A stretch of 37,257 nucleotides of DNA from Bacillus pseudomycoides (GTDB lineage: Bacteria; Bacillota; Bacilli; Bacillales; Bacillaceae_G): the NCBI RefSeq assembly GCF_002551005.1, contig NZ_NVOY01000038.1:72685-109941 (forward strand). Direction: 5' to 3'. This document shows, one piece after another, positions 27,946-35,473 of the stretch. Below the pieces are notes generated by a model that did not search any database, was not told the origin of the DNA, and saw only the letters and a list, made by a program, of their open reading frames with translations. Made by a program: the position numbers and the translations under genes. How positions within the stretch are numbered: the stretch's first letter is position 1; every line of letters starts with the position of its first letter.

Positions 27946-28710
27946 TCAAATAAAAGGTATATCATTTGAACATTTTATAAAATAGCCTTTTTTAGCTGAC
28001 CAACTCAATAAACTTTTCCAAAAGTTTTCGCAAACATTCATAATTTGTTTAGGGTCAGAAAGATATCCTGACATTACCATTTGACAAAGCGCATCAAATC
28101 CTTCTGGCTTATCTTTAAAAGTTATAGCCTCAGGCAATACTTGAGCTGACGTCGTAAAATATCGTTTGTTGTGTAACCCTAAAATCATCGCACCTGTAGT
28201 TGCTATTTTTATAGCCAAAATTGGTAAGAATGATTTAGGGCCTTGAATTTCTATATTTCTTACTTTCCCAATGTATTCGTACATTTCTTCAACTAATGTT
28301 TTACAAATCGCTTCTTTAATAATTGTGTGATCTACAGAACTTGCTTTTTGTCTCAACTCTTTGAAAAATTCTTCAGGGTCATATATTGGTAGTATAGTAA
28401 AGAATTGTCCATGAGTAAGAGGCCGATCTTCTTCAACTGTAGTGGCTTCTTCTACAACATCAGCTTCACTATCAAAGTTTACTTCTGCCTTCCAATCACC
28501 TGCTGTCCATTCATAGCTATAGCTATCTTCTAAAGAATGCAAAATACATTTCATTTCAATATCTGAAAATGGACCATCTGTTTTTCTAGCTAAAGAACCG
28601 TAGATACCGATAGCTTTAACGTTTGAACCGTATTTTCCTAACACTTGATTTGCTATCGAATAAGCGATTTTTATTCTTTCTTCTCTCGTAACTTTTCTTG
28701 GACCAATCAT
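27946..28710 (-). CDS. ANT(4')-I-type aminoglycoside nucleotidyltransferase homologue
   Basis: This 254-aa protein aligns along its whole length, with the same numbering, with the staphylococcal kanamycin nucleotidyltransferase (about 253 aa), which adenylylates the 4'-OH of kanamycin, neomycin and tobramycin. GIYGSLARKTDGPFSDIE holds the metal-binding Asp50 and Glu52, and the catalytic base Glu145 is kept in MYEYIGKVRN. EVNFDSE, PLTHGQFF, ILPIYD, GLHNKRY and QMVMSGYLSD are shared blocks. The active site thus looks complete; whether drugs are substrates is untested. ATG 28710 fits the AAAGGAG spacing better than the ATG 6 nt upstream. No mobile element flanks it directly. Confidence 0.85.
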   Translation of the reverse strand: MIGPRKVTREERIKIAYSIANQVLGKYGSNVKAIGIYGSLARKTDGPFSDIEMKCILHSLEDSYSYEWTAGDWKAEVNFDSEADVVEEATTVEEDRPLTHGQFFTILPIYDPEEFFKELRQKASSVDHTIIKEAICKTLVEEMYEYIGKVRNIEIQGPKSFLPILAIKIATTGAMILGLHNKRYFTTSAQVLPEAITFKDKPEGFDALCQMVMSGYLSDPKQIMNVCENFWKSLLSWSAKKGYFIKCSNDIPFI

Positions 28711-29032
28711 ATACATTTCTCCTTTTTTATAAAAATATTGAATGAAATCATATATAAATGGTCAAGGAGGGCCGCGGGCTTAACGAGGAATTTTATCTAG
28801 TGTCATTTAAATAAACCACCTTTCTAAATTTATAATATATAAAAACCGATAAATACAATAACATCTATTTTATGAATTTAATTGTAAATTTAATAGAGCG
28901 TTTAGTCAAAATATAATATAAAAAACTCATTTTTGTTAGAACATGTAAGAAAAAATGTTGAGAAAAATTTCCATATCTTTAAAAATGGCAGAAAATTCAG
29001 TAAAATATTATTTAAAAAAGAGGAGGTTTTTT
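28711..29032. other. Intergenic region with a weak lipase promoter
   Basis: Between divergent genes, TTTAAT (28889-28894) and TATAAT (28912-28917) with a 17-bp spacer may drive the lipase gene. A GC-richer patch at 28758-28814 holds an 18-codon ORF with its own AAGGAGG inside it. No recognised gene or RNA was seen. Confidence 0.35.
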
Positions 29033-30271
29033 ATGAGGAGATACGTAAAAGCAATGCTTTCTATTTTACTTATTATTAGTTTATTTTGGTCGCCACTTGA
29101 ATTAAGAGCAGAGGAACAAAATCAAAAAGAACCGATTATTCTTATTCACGGTTTAGGTGGTTGGGGACGTGATGAGTTATTTGGTTTTAAGTATTGGGGT
29201 GGGTTCAAAGATATCGAGACAAATTTGAATCGACAAGGGTATAAAACATATACAGCTTCGGTTGGACCATTTTCAAGTAACTGGGATCGTGCAGCAGAGT
29301 TATATGCATATTTAAAAGGTAGAACAGTTGATTACGGAGAAGCTCATGCGAAAGAGCATGGACATGCCCGTTATGGAAAAACATTTTCAGGGGTATATGG
29401 CCAATGGGATCATCAGCATAAAGTTCATTTCGTTGGTCATAGCATGGGTGGTCAAACAGGAAGGGTTCTATTGCAACTATTAAAGGAGGGAAGTTTAGAA
29501 GAACGAGAGTACTATAAACAGCATCCTGAAGTAGGAATATCGCCTTTATTTGAAGGGAATAAAGATTGGGTACGCAGTGTAACAAGTATCGGTACGCCAC
29601 ATAACGGTTCTACGTTTGCAGATGAAGAAACGATGTCTTCGTTTATTAAAGAATTTGTGTTAAAGATTGCTAGTTTATCAGGTAGTAATCCGGAAACATT
29701 TGGCTATGACTTTAAATTGGACCAATGGGGATTAAAACGAAAACAAGGAGAGAGCTTCTTGCAATATGCAGATCGAATGCTTAATAGTTCTGTTTGGCAA
29801 AGTAAAGATATTAGTGCTTACGATTTAACAACAGCTGGATCTAAAGAGCTTAATCAATGGGTGAAAACATATGATGATGTTTATTATTTTTCTTATACAG
29901 GAGATGCAACGTATCGATCATTGCTAACAGGATATTCTATACCTTTGTTGACGATGAATCCACTGATGTACTTGTCTGGTTTACATATCGGCAAGTTTAC
30001 ACGTGGACAAGCAGAACCGATTATAAATGAAAAGTGGTGGCCTAATGATGGTCTTGTTAGTGTTGTTTCGTCACAATATCCGATAGGACATCAAAATCAG
30101 CCGTATACAGGAAATGCTCAAAAAGGCGTTTGGAATTATACTACACCAAAATATAATTGGGATCATATCGATTTTATTGGCATCGATCTCGCAGATACGT
30201 TGGGGATAAGCGATATATATTCGTTTTATAATGATGTGGCTGGTAATATTTATCGTTTACCTTTGAATTAA
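29033..30271 (+). CDS. Secreted lipase (triacylglycerol lipase, family I.5/I.6 type)
   Basis: This 412-aa protein has a Sec signal peptide (MRRYVK, then a hydrophobic core, cleavage likely after LRA at residue 26). The alpha/beta-hydrolase fold shows the oxyanion motif HGLGGWGRDE, nucleophile Ser137 in GHSMGGQT, Asp339 in WWPNDGLVS and His378 in NWDHIDFIG. This matches the large lipases of Geobacillus and staphylococci, which also bind zinc and calcium; a His/Asp-rich insertion (about 100-125) fits the zinc site. It should hydrolyse acylglycerols outside the cell. ATG 29033 follows AGAGGAGG; the frame is open upstream to 28955 but lacks a start signal there. Confidence 0.92.
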   Translation: MRRYVKAMLSILLIISLFWSPLELRAEEQNQKEPIILIHGLGGWGRDELFGFKYWGGFKDIETNLNRQGYKTYTASVGPFSSNWDRAAELYAYLKGRTVDYGEAHAKEHGHARYGKTFSGVYGQWDHQHKVHFVGHSMGGQTGRVLLQLLKEGSLEEREYYKQHPEVGISPLFEGNKDWVRSVTSIGTPHNGSTFADEETMSSFIKEFVLKIASLSGSNPETFGYDFKLDQWGLKRKQGESFLQYADRMLNSSVWQSKDISAYDLTTAGSKELNQWVKTYDDVYYFSYTGDATYRSLLTGYSIPLLTMNPLMYLSGLHIGKFTRGQAEPIINEKWWPNDGLVSVVSSQYPIGHQNQPYTGNAQKGVWNYTTPKYNWDHIDFIGIDLADTLGISDIYSFYNDVAGNIYRLPLN

Positions 30272-30275
30272 AAAA

Positions 30276-30300
30276 ATCCCCTTCATTATATGAAGGGGAT
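30276..30300. terminator. Terminator, chiefly for the leftward GNAT gene
   Basis: ATCCCCTTCAT (30276-30286) pairs with ATGAAGGGGAT (30290-30300). The strong T tract lies on the minus-strand side. Confidence 0.75.
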
Positions 30301-30307
30301 GAAAATA

Positions 30308-31117
30308 TTATAGCATCTTTGTCCAAATCGCCTTCGTATGAGCAATGTTCATTCTAGCTCGTTCCATATTATTTTGGCTAGTACTTCCGAAACGTGCTTG
30401 TCCAACAACTAATTCGCAACCTAATTCATTTGCGATATGTATTCGGTGTTTAAGTAATGCTGTATGACAGCCTCTTCCTCGGAAATGCGGGAGAGTAGCT
30501 GAGGCTGCTAGGGAAGCAATTCCTTTTTGAACGTATAAAACAGCAATTGCAGCGGGCATGTTTTCAATAAGAGCTACATAAAAATGCCACCCGTTTTTTC
30601 CATATAGCACTTTGTTGTTTTGGCTCACACCTTCTTTGGTGAAAGCGGGCATACCAAAGCTTTTTACATAAATATCTCCAAAAAGATGAAATTCATCTTC
30701 TTGTAAATCTCGAATAATAATCTCATTTGAACGAATTATATTGGTTTCATGGGAGCTTCCATACAGAGTTGTATGAAAATCCGATTGGTAAAATCCTCTT
30801 TGCGACAAATAACGAAATAGCTCAGAAGTTGAGTGAGCAGGAGTTATTTCAAAGCGACAAGGAATTTCTTGTTTTTCGTAATAATGGATTATTTCATCAA
30901 TTTCTTTTGTGTCAGTAAATGTTATCCCTTTTACGGTATTGAAAGAAGGACCTGGAATTCCTTTTGCTGAAAAGGCTACGGCACTTCCAAAAGTTTGGAT
31001 GTCAACTCCCATGGGGTTATTTTCTTGTTCTTGAATGCTCTGTAATCTAGATTGCATCATATGTATTTCAGATTGCTCTAATCGTTTTGCTAAATCTATA
31101 TTCATGACATGTTTCAT
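30308..31117 (-). CDS. GNAT-family N-acetyltransferase
   Basis: This 269-aa protein has a C-terminal GNAT domain (about 130-265) with the acetyl-CoA loop LPHFRGRGCHTALL (R-x-x-G-x-G/C type) and a preceding strand IASLAASATL. The first 120 residues form a second, degenerate GNAT-like half with no clear acetyl-CoA loop. The substrate is unknown. The start at 31117 is uncertain: AAAGGTGAA lies 15 nt upstream and the alternative ATG four codons on is further away still. Confidence 0.78.
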   Translation of the reverse strand: MKHVMNIDLAKRLEQSEIHMMQSRLQSIQEQENNPMGVDIQTFGSAVAFSAKGIPGPSFNTVKGITFTDTKEIDEIIHYYEKQEIPCRFEITPAHSTSELFRYLSQRGFYQSDFHTTLYGSSHETNIIRSNEIIIRDLQEDEFHLFGDIYVKSFGMPAFTKEGVSQNNKVLYGKNGWHFYVALIENMPAAIAVLYVQKGIASLAASATLPHFRGRGCHTALLKHRIHIANELGCELVVGQARFGSTSQNNMERARMNIAHTKAIWTKML

Positions 31118-31338
31118 AGCTCGGCCTATTCACCTTTCTTAGTCATCTACAAATCTTCCATCATATTACTTAATACGACATGTTTTTCCCACTTCCCTTT
31201 TTATTTTTGTAGCTGAATAGCAAGTTTTAAAGATAAGAGATGATAATTTAAGTAGTTTTGATTACTTGAAATAAAGGGTTTCAATAGTGGTTTCACGAAT
31301 ACAAATCTAAATATTTAGAAAAGAATGGGGAAATACAT

Positions 31339-32352
31339 ATGATACAATATCCATTTTTGCGAAAAGGAGCAACGATTGGGGTGACAGCACCTTCTTCTGG
31401 TGTAGATGCAGCGTTACATAATATGTTTAAACAATCTTGTAGAAGTATGGAAAGAAAAGGATATACAGTCGTTTGCGGAGAAACGGTTTGGACACAAGAG
31501 AAGGCTAAGTCTTCTAGTGCGAAAAAGAGAGCAAATGAATTTATGGAAATGATGCAAGATGAGAATATTGATATTATTATTCCTCCTTGGGGTGGTGAGC
31601 TATTAATTGAAATACTAGAAGACATCGATTTTGAAAAGATAAATAAGAAATGGGTATTGGGATACTCAGATACGAGTGTTTTATTATTAGCGATAACTTT
31701 AAAAACGGGAATAGCGACTGCTCACGGAACAAATTTCGTAGATGTAAGAGGTGAATATTCTGATAACACAACAGCAATGTGGAAAAGGGTGTTATCAACG
31801 GAAGCAGGGGATTCGATCACTCAGTACTCTTCAGAGAAATATCAAGAAAAATGGCAGCATCATAATCTATCACCATGTGTGTTTCACTTAACAGAAGAAA
31901 CGAATTGGAAAACACTTTCGAATGGTAGCGTGAAAATTACCGGTCGATTGCTTGGCGGGTGTATCGATGTGATTAGACATCTTATTGGAACGCCTTTTGG
32001 TCGCGTGCAAGATTTTCGGAAGAAACATTGTCATGACGATCCGTTCATTTGGTATTTTGAAAATTGTGAGCTCACTACTACTGATTTACGACGTACGTTG
32101 GTTCAAATGAAACTGGCTGGTTGGTTTGATCATTGTTCAGGTATTTTATTTGGTCGTAGTGCTGCTAATTATCCAGTAAATGAATATACTGCTGAAGATG
32201 TATATGCAGAACTTACTGATGAGCTGCAAATTCCAATTATTTATGATGTAGATTGTGGTCATAAGCCTCCGCAAATCACTTTTATAAACGGGGCATTTGC
32301 AGAAATTGAAGTGGAAAATGGTAAGGGAGTCATTACACAGCATTTTAAGTAG
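31339..32352 (+). CDS. S66-family serine peptidase, MccF/LD-carboxypeptidase-like
   Basis: This 337-aa cytoplasmic protein has the S66 catalytic triad: Ser110 in LGYSDTSVLL, Glu244 in FENCELTT and His308 in DCGHKPPQITF. The N-terminal GATIGVTAPSSG is the family start. It is closer to the MccF branch than to the muropeptide LdcA branch, judged by ENCE and DCGHKPPQ. MccF cleaves the acyl-phosphoramidate of processed microcin C and related aminoacyl-nucleotides; LdcA trims murein tetrapeptides. A RimJ/RimL-type acetyltransferase gene follows 24 bp later, a pairing that fits detoxification of microcin C-type compounds. The ribosome binding site is weak (GAATGGGGAAA). Confidence 0.85.
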   Translation: MIQYPFLRKGATIGVTAPSSGVDAALHNMFKQSCRSMERKGYTVVCGETVWTQEKAKSSSAKKRANEFMEMMQDENIDIIIPPWGGELLIEILEDIDFEKINKKWVLGYSDTSVLLLAITLKTGIATAHGTNFVDVRGEYSDNTTAMWKRVLSTEAGDSITQYSSEKYQEKWQHHNLSPCVFHLTEETNWKTLSNGSVKITGRLLGGCIDVIRHLIGTPFGRVQDFRKKHCHDDPFIWYFENCELTTTDLRRTLVQMKLAGWFDHCSGILFGRSAANYPVNEYTAEDVYAELTDELQIPIIYDVDCGHKPPQITFINGAFAEIEVENGKGVITQHFK

Positions 32353-32376
32353 AAATGTAGAAAGGAAATGACATGA

Positions 32377-32952
32377 ATGAAATATGAAAATATCTCAGAA
32401 AAATATCCAACACTTATTACAGAGCGATTATGTTTACGACCGTTAACAATAGAAGATGCCCCTGATGTATTTGAATATGCTTCAAATCCAGAAATTTCTA
32501 CGTATACAGTATGGTATCCGCATGAAACATTACAGGACTCATACATATTCGTACAGTCAATCTTAGATCAATATGACTGTAGAGAAATGGCGACTTACGG
32601 AATCGAGCTGAAAGAAGAAAAAAAGATTATTGGGACGTGTGGTTTTATTGAATATGATGAGAATCATCATAAAGCAGAGCTAGCGTATGCATTATCGCCA
32701 AACTATTGGGGACAAGGCTTTGCGACGGAAGCAGCAAAAGCATGTATTAGCTATGGTTTTGAAAAATTACAGTTAAACCGTATTGAAGCGGGATGCCATG
32801 CTAGTAATGCACAATCGGAACGAATGATGAAACGATTAGGAATGCAATATGAGGGAACGATGCGAAAAGATATGTTTGTGAAGGGAGCATATCGAGATAC
32901 GAAAATATATTCGATTTTACGAGAGGAATATGATATACAAAAGGGAGAGTAA
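32377..32952 (+). CDS. RimJ/RimL-type GNAT acetyltransferase
   Basis: This 191-aa protein is a full GNAT domain of the RimJ/RimL class: ITERLCLRPLTIEDAPDVF start, YALSPNYWGQGFATEA acetyl-CoA loop (about 108-123) and the final NRIEAGCHASNAQSERMMKRLGMQYEG. Relatives acetylate ribosomal protein N-termini or the amino group of small molecules, including processed microcin C (MccE C-terminal domain, RimL). It probably shares a transcript with the S66 gene upstream. AAAGGAAATG serves as ribosome binding site. Confidence 0.88.
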   Translation: MKYENISEKYPTLITERLCLRPLTIEDAPDVFEYASNPEISTYTVWYPHETLQDSYIFVQSILDQYDCREMATYGIELKEEKKIIGTCGFIEYDENHHKAELAYALSPNYWGQGFATEAAKACISYGFEKLQLNRIEAGCHASNAQSERMMKRLGMQYEGTMRKDMFVKGAYRDTKIYSILREEYDIQKGE

Positions 32953-32972
32953 TAGAGTGAATTACTCTTCCT
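32946..32972 (+). terminator. Terminator of the S66-GNAT pair
   Basis: AGAGTAAT (32946-32953) pairs with ATTACTCT (32961-32968), followed by TCCTTTCTT. The stem overlaps the GNAT stop codon. Confidence 0.6.
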
Positions 32973-33116
32973 TTCTTCTACTTTCTTAATCATCTATCGG
33001 TATGCCCATTTTGACTCCGAATTCACAGAGAGTGGTGTTTTTACCAGTGTAGGTCTTCTGGCTTAGAAACTCCCTCTTTTTAACACAATACGAGATTGAG
33101 AGAAAAATTATGAACC

Positions 33117-33142
33117 TCGATTCTAAAGTGAGTCGAGTTTTT
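33117..33142 (+). terminator. Stray terminator-like hairpin
   Basis: CTCGATTC (33117-33124) faces GAGTCGAG (33131-33138) with one mismatch, followed by TTTTTT. No plus-strand gene ends just before it, so it may mark a lost gene. Confidence 0.45.
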
Positions 33143-33198
33143 TCTGACAATAGTTAAAATACAACGGAACAGTGTTTGTTATGTAATTTCTGAAAAAT

Positions 33199-33588
33199 AT
33201 GAATAGAAATAAAAGTGTGATATATTCATGCTATCTAATCGTTTTTAAGGAAGATGGGGAACATGGAGAAGGGTTGCAGATTTTAAAGTATACAGTTGAC
33301 CAAGAATATAAAGCGCATTATGATTTTTTTGCAGAAAACAGTGCGGCAGCAAATAACAATCGTATGAGTACCCTTGTCATGTACCTAAATCATGTAGAAG
33401 AAGGCGGAGAGACTTTCTTTCCAAAACTTGGCCTTTCTGTATCTCCGAAAAAAGGAATGGCGGTATATTTCGAATATTTTTATCAGGATGCATCATTAAA
33501 CAAACTCACTTTACATGGCAGTGCACCTGTTATCAAAGGTGAAAAATGGGTTGCGACGCAATGGATGAGAAGAAGACCTGTGAATTAA
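33199..33588 (+). pseudogene. N-terminally truncated prolyl 4-hydroxylase (2OG-Fe(II) oxygenase)
   Basis: From residue 22 onward (HGEGLQILKYTVDQEYKAHYD) this 129-aa ORF matches the C-terminal half of the Bacillus prolyl 4-hydroxylase, an approximately 216-aa enzyme. The iron ligands His40, Asp42 and His106 and the 2-oxoglutarate Lys116 are all present, but the N-terminal about 100 residues that complete the fold are missing. The first 20 residues match nothing I know, and ATG 33199 has no ribosome binding site. I read it as a remnant left by a deletion. An expressed minimal domain cannot be excluded. Confidence 0.75.
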
Positions 33589-33793
33589 TATATGACTTGG
33601 TTACCTTTATTTGTACCATAATATCTCTCCTTTCTACAGTGAATTTATAGTAGGAAAAGGAGAAAAATGTAAATTAGTAGTTATGACGAGGTGAATTGTC
33701 TGATAATTGTTGAAAAATGTTTAATTTGGTCCTTGTTATTTTTAATTTATGGTATTTTAAGAATAATGAAAATAGAGGGAAAGAAGGGGTTCC

Positions 33794-34891
33794 ATGAATA
33801 TTCAAACTAATGGTAATGAGTTGATTACCAAGCTGTTGAATGATTGGTATCAAGAAATGAGAGCGCAGCAAGTACTTAAAGCTACACAATTGAAAAAGAA
33901 AATTGATTCTCATATGAGTGAATTACCTGAACAGAATCAAGATTTGTTACTACACTATTCACTGTTAGACTTTAGGTATAAATTATTAACCAATGACTTG
34001 GGGATTGGTAAGGATAGTTTTGATAGAATTGAGGCTTTGGATGCTCCAAGTGATCATGCCCTATCATATTACTATCATTTCTTTAAAGCAGTACATGCAA
34101 CCATGTTTACAAGTCATACAGTAGCTAGAGAACATTTTGAAAAGGCAGAAGTTTTGTTAAAACACATTTCTGATGAACTTGAACATGCAGAATTTAATTA
34201 TAGATATTCATTATTTTTGCATCATACACATCAAGAATTAGCAGTATTAAATTATGTAACAAAAGCAAAAGAAATATTCTTAAAATATAATGGATATGAG
34301 TCAAGAGTGGCTTTATGTGAAAATGTTTATGGCATGACTTGTATACATCTAAGACAGTTTGAAAAGGCAGAAGAGAGTTTTGCCTCTGCAATCAATATTT
34401 TACAAAAGAAAAATGAGAAAGAACTAATTTTAAGGGTTAGAAATAACATAGGATGGTTATATTCAACTCAAAATCTTTCCAATTTGGCTATCAGACACTT
34501 ATCAGAAGTTAATGAAAAAATCCCTAATCACTTCAAAGCAATTTTTCTAGAAGCAAAAGAACATTATAAATTGGAAAATGTAAAAACCGCAAATGAATTA
34601 ATTGAAAAAGGATTAAATATTTGTAATGCATTAAAAAATGAGGAATACATACACCATTTTACAATTTTAAGTGAGATGTGCAAGGGTTCTTCATTAGAGG
34701 ATTTAGAAAATGCTATTCTTGCAGGATTTTCTTGTTTCCATAGAGAAGGCTTACTAGAGTATGTACAAGAATATGGTGAGATATTAGCGGTTAAGTACTA
34801 TAGTGAAGGGAATGATAGTAAGTCTGCTCAATATTTTTATAGGACTTTTGAAGCCAAACAAAATTTATTGAATAAAGGAGCATTAAAATAA
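33794..34891 (+). CDS. Rap-family TPR regulator (response-regulator aspartate phosphatase type)
   Basis: This 365-aa protein has the Rap layout: an N-terminal helical bundle (about 1-70; LLNDWYQEMRAQQVLKATQLKKKI) and then a row of TPR repeats (about 95-355; e.g. AREHFEKAEVLL, FEKAEESFASAINIL, SAQYFYRTFEAKQ). Rap proteins dephosphorylate Spo0F or block DNA binding by regulators such as ComA, and are inhibited by imported Phr peptides bound in the TPR groove. A phr gene follows with a 1-nt overlap (TAATG), the classical arrangement. The start has AAAGAAGGGG upstream. Which response regulator it targets is unknown. Confidence 0.92.
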   Translation: MNIQTNGNELITKLLNDWYQEMRAQQVLKATQLKKKIDSHMSELPEQNQDLLLHYSLLDFRYKLLTNDLGIGKDSFDRIEALDAPSDHALSYYYHFFKAVHATMFTSHTVAREHFEKAEVLLKHISDELEHAEFNYRYSLFLHHTHQELAVLNYVTKAKEIFLKYNGYESRVALCENVYGMTCIHLRQFEKAEESFASAINILQKKNEKELILRVRNNIGWLYSTQNLSNLAIRHLSEVNEKIPNHFKAIFLEAKEHYKLENVKTANELIEKGLNICNALKNEEYIHHFTILSEMCKGSSLEDLENAILAGFSCFHREGLLEYVQEYGEILAVKYYSEGNDSKSAQYFYRTFEAKQNLLNKGALK

Positions 34892-35070
34892 TGAAAAAGA
34901 CTGTTTTAGTTACAGTGGGATTGGTGATTATTGGTGTGCTATCCTTTGGTGTAAATAGCTATTTAGATACACAACAAGCATCACATGGAGATAGCCCTGC
35001 TCCAAAAGCTGACTTTTTACTAGCATCACATGGAGATAGTCCTGCTCCAAAAGCGGATGTTACTTTATAG
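34891..35070 (+). CDS. Phr pre-peptide with a duplicated signal segment
   Basis: This 59-aa ORF overlaps the rap stop by 1 nt and has AAAGGAG inside the end of rap. It begins MKKTVLVTVGLVIIGVLSFG, a signal peptide for Sec export. The C-terminal part contains ASHGDSPAPKAD twice (residues 30-41 and 45-56), separated by FLL, and ends VTL. The DNA units are 36 nt (34978-35013 and 35023-35058), 45 nt apart, differing at three positions. After export and proteolysis, each copy could yield the same signalling oligopeptide, which re-enters by the Opp permease and inhibits the Rap. The exact mature peptide cannot be read from sequence. Confidence 0.88.
   Translation: MKKTVLVTVGLVIIGVLSFGVNSYLDTQQASHGDSPAPKADFLLASHGDSPAPKADVTL
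34978..35058 (+). repeat. Tandem 36-nt repeat (45-nt period) inside phr
   Basis: The two 36-nt units match at 33 positions. Differences are the silent GCC/GTCC-context change in the Ser codon (AGC/AGT), and GCTGAC against GCGGAT, also silent (Ala-Asp). All three differences leave the peptide unchanged. Confidence 0.85.
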
Positions 35071-35088
35071 TAAAATAGCTAATTATAA

Positions 35089-35281
35089 TGAAATGAACCT
35101 AAAAAGTAAGACACATTTTTTTAGTAGCTAATGAAGAATGAGTTCTGTATTGTACAGGACTCATTTCTTTATATTTATTTTCACCCAATAATAATATGTA
35201 CTACGCGGAATATCAGTAACCTTAAATAAGTCGATGATTGTATATTTATGACGCAATTCATAAATTAATGGTGCTTTGTCT
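35089..35281 (-). mobile_element. Internally deleted IS3-family (IS150-like) remnant
   Basis: On the minus strand (35281 to about 35165) the ORF reads KAPLIYELRHKY...FKVTDIPRSTYYYWVK, the N-terminal helix-turn-helix start of an IS3-family orfB. It then shifts frame into MSPVQYRTHSSLA (about 35163-35125), the typical C-terminus of the same transposase. More than 200 internal codons are missing. The outer end TGAAATGAACCTAAAAAGTAAGACA (read from 35089) begins with TG like an IS3 terminal repeat. An upstream in-frame stop shows that the left part is also gone. The remnant lies directly after phr. Confidence 0.75.
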
Positions 35282-35354
35282 TATCAACATTAATGTTTTA
35301 GCAGTGCTTTATTTAAAAAAATATATAAAAATTCATCTAAATTTTCTAAAAATA
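35282..35354. other. Spacer between the IS remnant and the acyl-CoA synthetase promoter
   Basis: AT-rich sequence with no gene; the left end of the IS element would be expected here but I could not find a matching inverted repeat. Confidence 0.3.
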
Positions 35355-35383
35355 TTGACAAAATAACTTTCAATTTTTATACT
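35355..35383 (+). promoter_or_regulatory. Sigma-A promoter of the acyl-CoA synthetase gene
   Basis: TTGACA (35355-35360), 17-bp spacer, TATACT (35378-35383): nearly consensus. The predicted 5' untranslated region is about 84 nt and includes a cre-like site. Confidence 0.75.
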
Positions 35384-35442
35384 TATGACAGCTTGTATAA
35401 ATGTAATGAACTGTTAAAAAGTCTTTTTGTAATCCTTAATAA

Positions 35443-35456
35443 TGAAAGCGTTTTTA
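35443..35456 (+). promoter_or_regulatory. CcpA cre-like operator in the leader
   Basis: TGAAAGCGTTTTTA has one mismatch from TGWAANCGNTNWCA. It lies about 55 nt after the predicted transcription start, a roadblock position that would give glucose repression of fatty-acid use. Confidence 0.55.
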
Positions 35457-35473
35457 TAAGGGGGAGAAGTAAT

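Noticed and set aside
28758-28814. 18-codon ORF in a GC-richer patch, MVKEGRGLNEEFYLVSFK
   Set aside because: Too short to judge; could be the tail of a lost gene but matches nothing I recognise.
32995-33070. Minus-strand AGCCAGAAGACCTACACTGG resembles the 3' B12 box of a cobalamin riboswitch
   Set aside because: The rest of the aptamer (GCCACTG core, paired stems upstream) is absent on the 5' side, and no B12-related gene follows.
33118-33160. Short ORF MNLDSKVSRVFSDNS on the plus strand
   Set aside because: It lies inside a terminator-like hairpin and has no ribosome binding site.
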